The translations under genes were made by a program, and so were the position numbers. Positions 8,325 to 17,181 of a stretch of 64,000 bases of DNA are shown one piece after another. The notes under the pieces are model-generated. The model saw nothing but the letters and a program-made list of their open reading frames with translations, had not been told where the DNA came from and searched no databases. Positions within the stretch are counted from its first letter, which is position 1. Each line of letters opens with the position of its first letter. Source of the DNA: an uncultured Devosia sp. Lineage in GTDB: Bacteria > Pseudomonadota > Alphaproteobacteria > Rhizobiales > Devosiaceae. The stretch lies in NCBI RefSeq assembly GCF_913055165.1, contig NZ_CAJXJS010000001.1:158005-222004 (forward strand), given 5' to 3'.

Positions 8325-9127
8325 GCCCGAACCTCAAGCTCAGCCATGATATTGGTACGCTCGCGATTGCGCCGCTCATCATCACTCAGCTTGGGGCAGG
8401 AGGCGCAGTAGCGCTCGGGAAAGGCCAGATAGTCGAGGCAACAGCCCTTGCGCGCCATGATGGCAACCTGCTGCCCATTGGGCAGGTCGAGCGTTTCCAG
8501 CCCGCCCTGTCCCTCCAGCCCCATTGCCGAGAGCCACAGATCGCAATAGCGATACTGCTCTGCCATGCTGATCTCGGGCCGGAAGTGTTTCAGCCGCACC
8601 ATCAGCCCCAGCATCCGGTCGGCCAATAGGCGCAGCGCCGGGGTCTGCTTGAGCTTGGTCACCGCATTGATTTCGTCCAGCACGCTATCGCCCATGGCGC
8701 GCAGATCGCGCCCCGCCCTGGCGATCAATTCTTCCGTGCTGCCCTCCATCTGCGGTCCCGGGGCCAGGCGATAGCCATTGACGTCAAGGTTTTGCCGCGC
8801 CTGCGCCAGCGTCGTCACTGCCGGCAGCGCGCCATGCAGATGCACCGCAATGACCGAAAGGTAAGCCGGCTGCCACATCAGATTGGTCCACAGCCGCACC
8901 GCGTGAAACGGTTGCCCGGCTTCCGGATAGCTCACTGCCAGCCGTTCATACAGCTCCTCCAGGAACGCCCTGTTGTCCTGGCCCGGACTGTGCCACCCCG
9001 GCAAGGGCCCGCCCGGCGCCCCCTTGAGAAAGCCCGTCGCCGACCCCGCCAGGGCGATGAACCGCGTCAACGCAACATCGTCTGCAGTCTGGGCGAAAAG
9101 GTAATTGCGGCTGGTCAAGTGCGGCAT
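8300..9127 (-). CDS. FhuF-like siderophore ferric-iron reductase
   Basis: 275 residues. The C-terminus carries the diagnostic FhuF-type cluster motif CC-x10-C-x2-C (Cys229, Cys230, Cys241, Cys244, in GCCLDYLAFPERYCASCP), which binds an unusual [2Fe-2S] centre. By family, it reduces ferric siderophores in the cytoplasm to release Fe(II). The N-terminal 200 residues are helical, with the family's LWTNLMWQPAYLS segment. No siderophore uptake or synthesis gene is adjacent, so the ligand is unknown. I saw no Irr box in the 149 bases upstream, and the ATG at 9127 has only a very close AGG. Confidence 0.8.
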   Translation of the reverse strand: MPHLTSRNYLFAQTADDVALTRFIALAGSATGFLKGAPGGPLPGWHSPGQDNRAFLEELYERLAVSYPEAGQPFHAVRLWTNLMWQPAYLSVIAVHLHGALPAVTTLAQARQNLDVNGYRLAPGPQMEGSTEELIARAGRDLRAMGDSVLDEINAVTKLKQTPALRLLADRMLGLMVRLKHFRPEISMAEQYRYCDLWLSAMGLEGQGGLETLDLPNGQQVAIMARKGCCLDYLAFPERYCASCPKLSDDERRNRERTNIMAELEVRAQSNVSSA

Positions 9128-9276
9128 CCTGAAATCGGTTCTCTCCTAGCCGGTTCATTCGGACAAGGAAAGTCACCTACTCGACCCGCAATTCTACCAA
9201 TACCGCGCTTTACCGCTCCCTGTGGCGGTCCGGTCCATGCTGTCGCCAACCCGCTCATTCGCCTTGGGAGGCATGA

Positions 9277-9705
9277 ATGCGAAGGCCCGGCGCAAGTCTG
9301 CTCAATGATCGGCGCGGCACGGCCGCCATCGAATTTGCCATACTCACGCCCGTGTTCCTGCTGCTGCTCACCGGCATGCTGGCCTATGGCATCTATTTCG
9401 GCGCCGCCCATTCCGTTCAGCAATTGGCCGCCGATGCAGCGCGCACCGCCATTGCCGGCCTCAACCAGGCCGAGCGCAACAGCCTGGTTGCCACCTATCT
9501 GGCGCAGAATGCGGGCGATTATCCGCTGCTCAATCCGGCCCGCCTCACCCACACCATCGGCGACAGTCCTGCCGACCCGGCGCAATATGTCGTGCGCCTG
9601 AGCTATGATGCGACCGATCTGCCGATCTGGAATCTCTATCCACCCCTGCCGCTGCCGGGCAAGACCATTGTCCATGGCGCGACCATCCGGCGGGGTGGCT
9701 TGTGA
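9277..9705 (+). CDS. TadE-like pilus-assembly or secreted pseudopilin-like protein
   Basis: 142 residues. A short basic leader (MRRPGASLLNDRRG) precedes TAAIEFAILTPVFLLLLTGML, the TadE signature with the conserved Glu (Glu19) followed by one membrane segment. The rest is predicted to be outside the cytoplasm. GGGAGG lies 7 bases before the ATG. The stop overlaps the GTG of the TadG-like gene. The other tad genes (cpaA-F, tadB/C, flp) are not in the window, so this is an isolated TadE/G pair. Confidence 0.85.
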   Translation: MRRPGASLLNDRRGTAAIEFAILTPVFLLLLTGMLAYGIYFGAAHSVQQLAADAARTAIAGLNQAERNSLVATYLAQNAGDYPLLNPARLTHTIGDSPADPAQYVVRLSYDATDLPIWNLYPPLPLPGKTIVHGATIRRGGL

Positions 9706-11342
9706 GCGGGTCCCGTTTCCGCCGTGATGAGCGTGGCAATATGGCCGTGCTCTTCGCCTTCGGTTTTGCTGTTTCCGCCATGGTGTCGGCCTTGGCGGTG
9801 GATGCGGCCGCGCTCTATCACGAGCGTCGCGTCCTGCAGGCCGCAGTCGATCTGGCGGCCATCTCGGCGGCGGCCGATCCCTCCCGCGCCACCGAGATCG
9901 CCCAATCCGTGCTGGCGGAGGCGCAGCTCCTTGCCCCCGCCAGCACGGATGGGCTGACTGTCCTTCCGGGTCGCTATGACCCGACCGAACCGGACATTGC
10001 CGACCGCTTCAGGCCCGGACAGGCCCCGCACAATGCCGTTTCGGTCACCCTCAACCGGCCCGGCAGGCTTTATTTCGCGGCCAGCTTTGCCGCCGTGCCG
10101 ACCCTCCAGGCATCGGGCATTGCGGCGGTAACCCCCGAGGTGTCCTTCTCGGTCGGCTCGCGCCTCGCCAGCCTCAATAATGGCCTCGCCAATGCCATTC
10201 TGTCGGGCCTGCTCGGCACCACACTGTCCCTGTCGGTGCTCGACTACACCGCGCTCGCCGCGGCCCAGATCGATGCACTGGGATTTCTCGACGCCCTGGC
10301 CACCCAATTGGGCGTGACCGCCGGAAGCTACGACGATCTGCTCACGACCAAGGCCGGGGCAGGGGATATTGCCGCCGCGCTGGCATCGCTCACCAATGGC
10401 ACTGCACAATCCGCCTTGATGCTGCTCGCCACCGCCGGCACCGGCGCCGATGTGGAGCTGGGCAAGCTGATCGACCTGGGCCGGCTGGGAGGGCTGGAGC
10501 TTGGCAGCGCCGGGGTCGCCGACCTGTCCCTGTCTGTGCTCGAACTGCTCTCGGCCGCCGCCGTGCTCAGCGATGGCGACAGCCAGGTCTCGCTCAATCT
10601 CGGGGCTGCGGTGCCGGGGCTGGTGTCGCTGCAACTTGATCTCGCCATTGGCGAGCCTCCGCAGGGTGGCGGCTGGTTTGCCCTTGGGCCCCTGGGCACC
10701 ATCATCCGCACCGCGCAGACTCGCTTGCGCCTCAGGGCCGAATTGCTGGGCGGACCGGCCCTGCTCGGCGCCGGCGTCAAGCTCCCGCTCTGGCTCGATC
10801 TGGCCCCCGCCGAGGCGCGCGCCGAAGTGGCCACCTGTCCCACCATCGGCGCGCCACATGGCAGCGCCACCATCGCCACGCGCCCCGGCGTGCTGCGCTT
10901 GAGCATTGGGGAGATGAGCGATGCGAGCCTTGCCGATTTCGGCGTGCCCCCTTCGGCCGCCCCGGTGCGCCTGATCAATATCCTGCTGCTGCGCGTCACC
11001 GGCGCGGCCATGGTCGAGCTGGCCCAGACCAGCCCGGTCCGGCTCGAATTTTCCTCAGCCGACATCGCCGCGGGCACCATGCGGACGGCGCGCACCGAAA
11101 CGCTGGTGGCGTCCCTTGCGGATGCGCTGCTCGCCCGCCTCGACCTCACGGTCAATGTGCTGGGCCTTGGTCTCTCGCCGCCCCATCTCATCGCCCAGGC
11201 GGTGCGCAGCCTGCTCGTGCCGCTGGCGCCCCTGCTCGACAACACGATCAACGCCACGCTCTCCGCCCTGGGGCTGGGTCTGGGCGAGGCCGATGTGCGC
11301 GTCTATGGCGTGCGCTGCGATCGCTCTGTGCTGGTGGGGTAG
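9702..11342 (+). CDS. TadG-like surface/pilus-associated protein
   Basis: 546 residues from a GTG that overlaps the previous stop (GTGA). The N-terminus RRDERGNMAVLFAFGFAVSA followed by LAVDAAALYHERRVLQAAVD is the TadG-like signature: a short cytoplasmic basic stretch, one membrane segment and a helix. The remaining 480 residues are rich in Ala, Leu and Gly with many low-complexity helices. They lack the von Willebrand domain that full-size TadG proteins carry. It probably anchors in the inner membrane and extends into the periplasm. Coupling with TadE suggests a joint complex. Confidence 0.8.
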   Translation: MSGSRFRRDERGNMAVLFAFGFAVSAMVSALAVDAAALYHERRVLQAAVDLAAISAAADPSRATEIAQSVLAEAQLLAPASTDGLTVLPGRYDPTEPDIADRFRPGQAPHNAVSVTLNRPGRLYFAASFAAVPTLQASGIAAVTPEVSFSVGSRLASLNNGLANAILSGLLGTTLSLSVLDYTALAAAQIDALGFLDALATQLGVTAGSYDDLLTTKAGAGDIAAALASLTNGTAQSALMLLATAGTGADVELGKLIDLGRLGGLELGSAGVADLSLSVLELLSAAAVLSDGDSQVSLNLGAAVPGLVSLQLDLAIGEPPQGGGWFALGPLGTIIRTAQTRLRLRAELLGGPALLGAGVKLPLWLDLAPAEARAEVATCPTIGAPHGSATIATRPGVLRLSIGEMSDASLADFGVPPSAAPVRLINILLLRVTGAAMVELAQTSPVRLEFSSADIAAGTMRTARTETLVASLADALLARLDLTVNVLGLGLSPPHLIAQAVRSLLVPLAPLLDNTINATLSALGLGLGEADVRVYGVRCDRSVLVG

Positions 11343-11547
11343 AATTCCCTGAGGACCAGCGCAGAAGAAAAATCACACAATTTCGCAGCCCCCACTTCCC
11401 GACTCCGCCCTGCCCGGTCTAGGCTGACGCACGTACATCCGGAGCGCTTCCGGCACGGCGTGTGACCGGCGGGCGCGACAAATCAACAATGGGAAGCAGG
11501 CGCGGCGTTTCCTTGAAACGCTGACTTGCTTTGGGAGGAATGCGCAG

Positions 11548-12672
11548 ATGAGCGCCAGGCGCCTGGGTATCGGCTTTATCGGTACCGGCAATATTTCGTC
11601 GGCCTATTTGAAGGCCATTCTGGGCAAGGACGGTTTGCCGGGCTTCGGCGTGCTCGACGTCAAGGCGCTCTCGGACATGCGGCCCGAAGCCGCCCAGGCC
11701 CGCGCCGATGAATTCGGCCTCAAGGCGATGAGTGTCGATGACATGCTCGCCGATCCCGGCATCGATCTGGTGGTCAACCTGACCATCCCGCGGGCCCATG
11801 TCGAAGTCGGCCTCAAATGCCTGGCCGCGGGCAAGCATGTCTATTCCGAAAAGCCGCTCGGCATCACCTTCGCCGAAGGCCGGAAGCTGCTCGACGCCGC
11901 CAATGCGGCGGGCCTCCGCATCGGCTCGGCACCCGATACATTCCTCGGCGGCGCCCATCAGCAGGCCCGCGCCGTGGTCGATAGCGGCGTACTGGGGCAA
12001 TTGGTTGGCGGCACCGCCTTCATGCAGAGCCCCGGCCACGAAAGCTGGCATCCCGACCCGGCCTTTTACTATGACCTGGGCGGTGGCCCCATGCTCGACA
12101 TGGGCCCCTATTACATCACCGACCTGGTCAATCTGCTTGGGCCCGTGGCAAAGGTCTCGGCCATGTCCTCGCGCCTGCGGACCGAACGCACCATCACCTC
12201 CGAGCCCAAAAAGGGCCAGACCATGCCGGTGCATATCGACACCCATGTCACCGGCGCGCTCGGCTTTGCCAATGGCGCCATCGTACAGATCGCCATGAGC
12301 TTCGATGTCGCCGCCCACAAGCACGTCCCGCTCGAGCTCTATGGCACCGAGCAGACCCTGATCGTGCCCGATCCGAACCACTTCGGCGGCACGGTGGAGC
12401 TGCGCAGGCGCGGCCGCGACCAGGACTGGGCCGAAGTCAAGCTTGAGGCCCCCTTTGCGGACGGCAATTACCGCTCGCTCGGGGTCGCCGACATGGCCGC
12501 CGCCATTCTTGACAACCGGCCGCACCGCGCCAATGGCGATCTGGCCCTGCATGTGCTCGAGGTGATGGAAGCCTTCGAGATCGCCGCGCGCGACGGCCGC
12601 ACTGTCGATATCAAGACACCCGTCGAACGGCCCGCCCCGCTTGCCGAAAGCCTCAGGGGCGGAGCCCTATAG
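11548..12672 (+). CDS. Gfo/Idh/MocA-family oxidoreductase
   Basis: 374 residues, NAD(P)-dependent sugar or inositol-type dehydrogenase. The N-terminal Rossmann motif is GFIGTGNISSAYLKAILG, and the family motif E-K-P appears in VYSEKPLGITFAEG. The central segment GGGPMLDMGPYYITDLVNLLGP carries the usual substrate-site residues. GGGAGGA lies about 10 bases before the ATG. It stands alone between the TadG-like gene and a convergent secreted protein. The substrate is not predictable; related proteins act on inositols and hexose derivatives. Confidence 0.87.
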   Translation: MSARRLGIGFIGTGNISSAYLKAILGKDGLPGFGVLDVKALSDMRPEAAQARADEFGLKAMSVDDMLADPGIDLVVNLTIPRAHVEVGLKCLAAGKHVYSEKPLGITFAEGRKLLDAANAAGLRIGSAPDTFLGGAHQQARAVVDSGVLGQLVGGTAFMQSPGHESWHPDPAFYYDLGGGPMLDMGPYYITDLVNLLGPVAKVSAMSSRLRTERTITSEPKKGQTMPVHIDTHVTGALGFANGAIVQIAMSFDVAAHKHVPLELYGTEQTLIVPDPNHFGGTVELRRRGRDQDWAEVKLEAPFADGNYRSLGVADMAAAILDNRPHRANGDLALHVLEVMEAFEIAARDGRTVDIKTPVERPAPLAESLRGGAL

Positions 12673-12782
12673 GCGCCGCGCCAGCAGGCACCCGACCCCC
12701 ATTCCCTCCCCCTTGTGGGGAGGGTCGTAAAGCTGGACGCACCGTGTCCTGGCGCAGCTAGGGTGGGGGGCGGACGTCTTGC
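12673..12782. repeat. GC-rich palindromic spacer element (family A)
   Basis: A 110-base convergent spacer. It contains a perfect 8-bp stem CCCTCCCC/GGGGAGGG (12704-12711 with 12717-12724, loop CTTGT), and the element ends in a GCTAGGGTGGGGGG-type tail. Closely related elements occur around 29675-29748, 29940-29962 and 14909-15028. By position it could serve as a bidirectional terminator, but there is no U-tract. Inference: a dispersed REP-like element. Confidence 0.6.
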
Positions 12783-13388
12783 CTACCAATACCAGCCCAG
12801 CTCACCGGCTGCGTCGGCATCAAAATACAGCGTCACCAGCGCATCATCGGCGGGGTTGGTTTCCCCGTCGATATACTGGCGTTGCAGCAGGGTCACCGTC
12901 TCTGCGGCCTTGTCCTGATGCTGATAGAGATAGTCGAAACAGTCATCGTCATCCTCCACGCTGACGATGCTGTAGATCTCCTCCTTCAGCGCTGCCAGCG
13001 CGCGACCTTCAATGGCCGTGCCATCGGTCCTCTCGTAACCGCGGACTGTGGGCACCCAGTCATTGCCGGTCTCGCAGATATAGCGATCCTCTTTGAAGAC
13101 GCCGCGGTCGACAAAGGAGATGTCGACCTCTTCGCTCCAGGGGTTGGAAATCTCATAGATTGCCCCGGTTTCGCTCACCGCCAGATAGATATCGGACCAG
13201 GCGCAATTGCCGTCCTGCAGCCGGTAGCACCAGCGCTCCGCGCCCATCATCAGCACGGCCACATCGCTGATCGGTATCAGCTTGCCCGCCTTCATGCGGT
13301 CGATCACCGCCTGGCTGCCCGCGTCCTGTGCCGCTGCCGGGCCAGTCAGGCCGGCGCACAGGGCAATGAGTAAAGCTGCAAGGCGCAT
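12783..13388 (-). CDS. Secreted cysteine-containing protein of unknown function
   Basis: 201 residues with a clear signal peptide (MRLAALLIALCAGLTGPAAA, cut before QDAGS). The mature, acidic protein has four cysteines, in WCYRLQDGNC, ICETGND and DDCFDYLY, suggesting two disulfides in the periplasm. Aromatic residues are frequent and it ends in ELGWYW. No family is recognised. It is transcribed divergently from the Rrf2 regulator, with 98 bases between the starts, so the two promoters are close and may share control. Confidence 0.75.
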   Translation of the reverse strand: MRLAALLIALCAGLTGPAAAQDAGSQAVIDRMKAGKLIPISDVAVLMMGAERWCYRLQDGNCAWSDIYLAVSETGAIYEISNPWSEEVDISFVDRGVFKEDRYICETGNDWVPTVRGYERTDGTAIEGRALAALKEEIYSIVSVEDDDDCFDYLYQHQDKAAETVTLLQRQYIDGETNPADDALVTLYFDADAAGELGWYW

Positions 13389-13451
13389 GGCGATCCTCCC
13401 AAGATCAAGGTCTTCACTCTAAGCTGGCAAGCGGGGCAAAGATAACCCCCC

Positions 13452-13488
13452 TTGACAGGCGCTCTATATGTAACAATAAAAGTTACAT
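13452..13488 (+). promoter_or_regulatory. Promoter with palindromic operator overlapping the Rrf2 start codon
   Basis: A consensus TTGACA at 13452-13457 is followed, 17 bases on, by AATAAA (13475-13480). A 7-7-7 inverted repeat ATGTAAC-N7-GTTACAT spans 13468-13488 and includes the ATG start itself. No Shine-Dalgarno precedes the ATG. This fits a leaderless, autoregulated transcript: regulator bound to the palindrome would cover the -10 region and the start. The elements are seen directly; autoregulation is inferred. Confidence 0.6.
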
Positions 13489-13924
13489 GAAACGATCAAG
13501 CCGCCTTTCCATCGCCTTGCACGCCCTGGTGCACCTCCACGCCCAGCCCGGCAAGCAGCTCAGCTCGGCCGCATTGGCCACTTGCCTGATGACCAATCCC
13601 GTCGTCGTGCGCCGCATTCTGGGCGAATTGCGCGAGGCGGCGATAGTCGATGCCAGCAAGGGGCCCAATGGCGGCTGGACGCTCAGCCGTCCGGCCACCG
13701 AAATCACCCTGCGCGATGTCTATGCCGCTCTTGGTGAGCGGATGCTGGTGCGCACCGAAAGCGATCCGGGCGACGTCACCTGCGCCATTGTTCGGTCGGT
13801 CGATCGGGTCATGCACGATTTTCTCGATGATGCCGAGGCCCTCTTGGCCGCCCGCCTGCAGCGGGTGCGCCTGAGCGACCTGGCCACCGACGCGCTCCAT
13901 GCGGGGTTCCCCCGCCTGGACTGA
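13487..13924 (+). CDS. Rrf2-family transcriptional regulator lacking the Fe-S cysteines
   Basis: 145 residues with the Rrf2 winged-helix N-terminus (SSRLSIALHALVHL, then SAALATCLMTNPVVVRRILGELREAAIVDASKGPNGGWTL). The three clustered cysteines that bind an iron-sulfur centre in IscR, NsrR and RirA are absent; only isolated Cys residues remain. It is therefore more likely to sense something by other means, like the YwnA/CymR-type members. The next gene on the strand is a thioredoxin-reductase-like flavoprotein. This pairing is common and suggests that the regulator controls it in response to oxidative or electrophile stress. Confidence 0.85.
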   Translation: MKRSSRLSIALHALVHLHAQPGKQLSSAALATCLMTNPVVVRRILGELREAAIVDASKGPNGGWTLSRPATEITLRDVYAALGERMLVRTESDPGDVTCAIVRSVDRVMHDFLDDAEALLAARLQRVRLSDLATDALHAGFPRLD

Positions 13925-14007
13925 CATTACCAACCCCAGAGCGGGCCTCAGGCGCTGCCAGGCCGTGGCAGCGAACGGTTCTGCTCGCCCAGAAAAGGAC
14001 CTGAAAC

Positions 14008-14898
14008 ATGCAGGATGTCATCATCATCGGCGGCAGCTTTGCCGGCCTCACCGCCGCCATGCAACTGGGCCGCGCCCGCCGCAAGGTCACCGTGCTCGAC
14101 ACCGGCCTCAACCGCAATCGCTACGCCGAACACGCCCACAATATCTTCGGCCATGACGGCATCCCGCCGGGCGAATTGCTCGCCACAGCCCGCCACCAGG
14201 TCCAGCACTATCCAACGGTGCAACTGGTCGGCGCCAGGGCCCAGCTCGTCACCGGCGAGCCCGATGATTTCCGCGTCACCACCGCCGATGGTGAAACCAT
14301 TGCCGGCCGCCGCCTGATCCTGAGTTATGGCATTGTCGATGAAATGCCCGACATTCCCGGTTTTGCCCAATGCTGGGGCAAAACGGTCATCCACTGCCCC
14401 TTCTGCCACGGCTATGAAGTGGCCGGAAAACGCTGGGGCCTGCTCTATTCCTCGCCCATGTCGCTGCATGGTCCCACGCTCTACGCCAACTGGACCGACG
14501 ACATCACCCTGATCCTGGATGGTCACGACATCCCCGAGGAGGAGCGCCACAAGCTCGAAAAGCGCGGCGTCAGGATCACAAATGGCAAGCTCACCAGCAT
14601 CACCCATGACCAGGGCCTAGTGCGCGGGGTCACGCTTGAAGACGGCACCGAAATCGGTCTCGATGCGCTTTATGCCCATCCGCGCAATCGCCCCTCGGCC
14701 GATCTGCATGCCCAGCTTGGCCTCGACATGAAAGACACCCCGACCGGCACCATGATCGCCATTGGCGATATGCAGGCCGCCTCCCGCCCCGGCATCTTCG
14801 CCGCCGGCGACCTCGTCACCGGCATGCACTCGGTCACCTTCGCAAGCAACACCGGCTCGCTGGCGGCCATGGGCGCACTGCAGTCGATGATGGCGTGA
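14008..14898 (+). CDS. Thioredoxin-reductase-like NAD(P)/FAD oxidoreductase
   Basis: 296 residues. The FAD-binding motif is at the N-terminus (DVIIIGGSFAGLTAAMQLGR) and the redox-active CPFC is Cys130-Cys133 in HCPFCHGYE. The C-terminal FAD block is GIFAAGDLVTG. The layout matches TrxB-like enzymes, but the length and sequence fit the cluster found beside Rrf2 regulators better than housekeeping TrxB. It likely moves electrons from NADPH to a disulfide substrate that is not known. AAAGGA lies 10 bases before the ATG. It sits 83 bases after the Rrf2 gene, on the same strand. Confidence 0.85.
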   Translation: MQDVIIIGGSFAGLTAAMQLGRARRKVTVLDTGLNRNRYAEHAHNIFGHDGIPPGELLATARHQVQHYPTVQLVGARAQLVTGEPDDFRVTTADGETIAGRRLILSYGIVDEMPDIPGFAQCWGKTVIHCPFCHGYEVAGKRWGLLYSSPMSLHGPTLYANWTDDITLILDGHDIPEEERHKLEKRGVRITNGKLTSITHDQGLVRGVTLEDGTEIGLDALYAHPRNRPSADLHAQLGLDMKDTPTGTMIAIGDMQAASRPGIFAAGDLVTGMHSVTFASNTGSLAAMGALQSMMA

Positions 14899-14908
14899 GG
14901 GCGCCGAC

Positions 14909-15028
14909 GCACCCCCACCCAACCTCCCCCTGAAGAAGGGGGAGGAGCGCATCGAGTTCATCCTCGGTCTGGCGGCGATCACCGGCAGACCCCTCCCCCT
15001 TCTTCAGGGGGAGGTTGGGTGGGGGTGC
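14909..15028. repeat. 37-bp perfect inverted repeat between convergent genes
   Basis: Left arm 14909-14945 and right arm 14992-15028 are perfect reverse complements over 37 bases, with 46 bases between them. Each arm also contains its own CCTCCCCCT/AGGGGGAGG stem with a 5-base loop, so both a large cruciform and two small hairpins can form. It lies between the convergent flavoprotein and aldo/keto reductase genes and could end transcription from both sides. It shares its core with the spacer elements near 12704 and 29940. Confidence 0.85.
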
Positions 15029-15034
15029 GAACCC

Positions 15035-16072
15035 TTACCGCAACCAGCCCTGCGGTCGCGGATGCAGCTCCATCTGCCCGCCGGCAGTGGCCTCGTCGAT
15101 CGCCGCAATCTCCTCATCGTTGAGATCGAGATTGTTCAGCACGCCCAGATTGTCTTTGAGCTGTTCGAGCGTCCGCACCCCAATCAGCGCCGAGGTCATT
15201 TCCTTGCGCCGCAGCACCCAGCTCAGCGCCAGTTGCACCATGGACTGGCCGCGCGCCTTGGCAATCTCGCCCACCTTGTCGACCGCTTCGAGCACCCGCG
15301 GCTCGATATGGCTGGCGCGCAAGGTGCCGTTTGGATTGTCGCCCCGCGCGCCTTCGGTTTGCCCGCGATTATACTTGCCCGAAAGCACCCCCTGCGCCAG
15401 CGGCGAAAAGGCGATGACGCCGATCCCCAACTCGCCGCAGGCATCAATCGTGTGATCGTTCTCGATCCAGCGATTGATCATTGAATAGCTCGGCTGGTGG
15501 ATAGTGGTCGCCACCCCCATTTCTTTCAGGATCCGATGCGCTTCGCGCGTCTGCTGTTCCGGGTAGGACGAGATGCCGACATAAAGCGCCTTGCCTGATT
15601 TGACCGCATGGGCCAGCGCGCCCATGGTTTCTTCGAGCGGCGTGTCGGGATCGAAGCGGTGCGAATAGAAAATGTCGACATAGTCGAGCCCCATGCGCTT
15701 GAGCGACTGGTCGAGGCTCGCCAGCAGGTACTTGCGGCTCCCCCATTCGCCATAGGGTCCCGGCCACATATTGTAGCCTGCCTTGGTCGAAATGATCATC
15801 TCGTCGCGATAGGGCCGGAAGTCGCGGGCCATCACCTGCCCGAACAGCTCTTCGGACGATCCTGCCGGCGGCCCGTAATTATTGGCCAGGTCGAAATGGG
15901 TCACGCCTTGGTCGAAGGCATAGCCCAGAATTTCCATGGCGCTGGGATAGTCCCGCGTGCCGCCGAAATTCTGCCATAGCCCCAGGCTCACCACCGGCAG
16001 CTTCAGCCCCGATATGCCCGAACGGCGGTATTGCATGGTGTCATAGCGCGCCGGATCGGCCCGATAGGTCAT
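15035..16072 (-). CDS. Aldo/keto reductase, YghZ/GpR-like
   Basis: 345 residues, NADPH-dependent aldehyde reductase. It resembles L-glyceraldehyde-3-phosphate reductases (E. coli YghZ), which detoxify aldehydes such as methylglyoxal. The catalytic tetrad is visible: Asp and Tyr in HFDLANNYGPPAGSSE, Lys in IISTKAGYNMWPGPYGEWG, His in IFYSHRFDPDTP. The GPYGEWGSRKYLLASLDQSL block is typical of this subgroup. The start at 16072 is supported by GGGAGAG 7 bases upstream; the frame stays open further upstream but lacks family sequence. It faces trhO divergently. Confidence 0.88.
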   Translation of the reverse strand: MTYRADPARYDTMQYRRSGISGLKLPVVSLGLWQNFGGTRDYPSAMEILGYAFDQGVTHFDLANNYGPPAGSSEELFGQVMARDFRPYRDEMIISTKAGYNMWPGPYGEWGSRKYLLASLDQSLKRMGLDYVDIFYSHRFDPDTPLEETMGALAHAVKSGKALYVGISSYPEQQTREAHRILKEMGVATTIHQPSYSMINRWIENDHTIDACGELGIGVIAFSPLAQGVLSGKYNRGQTEGARGDNPNGTLRASHIEPRVLEAVDKVGEIAKARGQSMVQLALSWVLRRKEMTSALIGVRTLEQLKDNLGVLNNLDLNDEEIAAIDEATAGGQMELHPRPQGWLR

Positions 16073-16131
16073 GGTGTCTCTCCCAATTTTGTGGCAGCGG
16101 CCGCCCCGTGACGCCGGGCGCGGCCGGTGGT

Positions 16132-17181
16132 ATGAGCGGCGCCATGAACGCGCCCGGCTCGAAATCCATGTCCAGTTTGCCCCAGACCCCTCATCCATAC
16201 AAGGTGATGGCCATCTATAAATTCGCAGCTCTGCCCGATGCCGAAGCGCTGAAAGGCCCATTGGCCGAATTCTGCTGTGGCCGCAATATCAAGGGCACGC
16301 TGATCCTCGCCCCCGAAGGCATCAACGGCACCGTCGCCGGCACGCCTGAGGCCATCGACGCGCTGGCCAATTATCTCTTCGCCTCCGGTCCCTTCGGCAC
16401 CCGGCTTGCCGGCGCCGAGGTGAAATATTCATTTGCCGACACAGCCCCCTTCCTGCGCATGAAAGTGCGCCTGAAGCCCGAAATCGTCACCCTGCGCGCG
16501 CCCCAGGTCGATCCCAGCCGTCAGGTCGGCACCTATGTCGAACCCGAGGATTGGAACGCGCTGATCGAGCGCAATGACGTGGTGCTGGTCGATACCCGCA
16601 ATGACTATGAAGTGGGTCTGGGGACCTTTCAGCGCGCCCTCGATCCGCACACTTCGAGCTTTGTCGAATTCAAGGACTATGTCGAAAAGCACCTCGATCC
16701 GAAAAAGGATAAGAAGGTCGCCATGTTCTGCACCGGCGGCATCCGCTGCGAAAAAGCCTCGTCATACTTGTTGAGCCAGGGCTTTGAGGAGGTCTTTCAT
16801 CTCAAGGGCGGGATTTTGAAATATCTCGAAGTGGTGCCCGAGGCGCAAAGCCGGTTTTCCGGCGAATGCTTCGTGTTCGATGAGCGTGTCTCGGTCGGCC
16901 ACGGGCTCGAACTGGGCAATGCCACCCTCTGCCGCGCCTGTCGCCATCCATTGACCGAGGCTGACCGGCGCCACGCCGATTTCCACGAAGGCATCTCCTG
17001 CCCCTATTGCGCCGGTGACACCGCCAAGCATCAGGCCGCCGCCGAGCGCCAGCGCCAGATGGACCTGGCCCGGCAACGCGGTCTCTCGCATATGGGCGAC
17101 GCCGCCCTCACCGACGCCGAACGCCGCCGCCAGCAGAAAAAAGCGCAGGCCGAGCGGGCGCGGCAAATCAATAAGGACTAA
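16132..17181 (+). CDS. trhO: tRNA uridine hydroxylase TrhO (rhodanese-like)
   Basis: About 349 residues. TrhO (YceA) adds the hydroxyl group at C5 of wobble U34 using oxygen, a step towards ho5U and cmo5U. The N-terminal domain carries KGTLILAPEGINGTVAGT and the rhodanese domain has the catalytic Cys in AMFCTGGIRCEKASSYLL. A C-terminal zinc-like region has CRAC and CPYC, followed by a basic helix. Several in-frame starts (16108, 16132, 16144, 16168) are possible; conserved sequence begins at YKVMAIYKF. The 3' end overlaps higA by 4 bases, on opposite strands. Confidence 0.9.
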   Translation: MSGAMNAPGSKSMSSLPQTPHPYKVMAIYKFAALPDAEALKGPLAEFCCGRNIKGTLILAPEGINGTVAGTPEAIDALANYLFASGPFGTRLAGAEVKYSFADTAPFLRMKVRLKPEIVTLRAPQVDPSRQVGTYVEPEDWNALIERNDVVLVDTRNDYEVGLGTFQRALDPHTSSFVEFKDYVEKHLDPKKDKKVAMFCTGGIRCEKASSYLLSQGFEEVFHLKGGILKYLEVVPEAQSRFSGECFVFDERVSVGHGLELGNATLCRACRHPLTEADRRHADFHEGISCPYCAGDTAKHQAAAERQRQMDLARQRGLSHMGDAALTDAERRRQQKKAQAERARQINKD

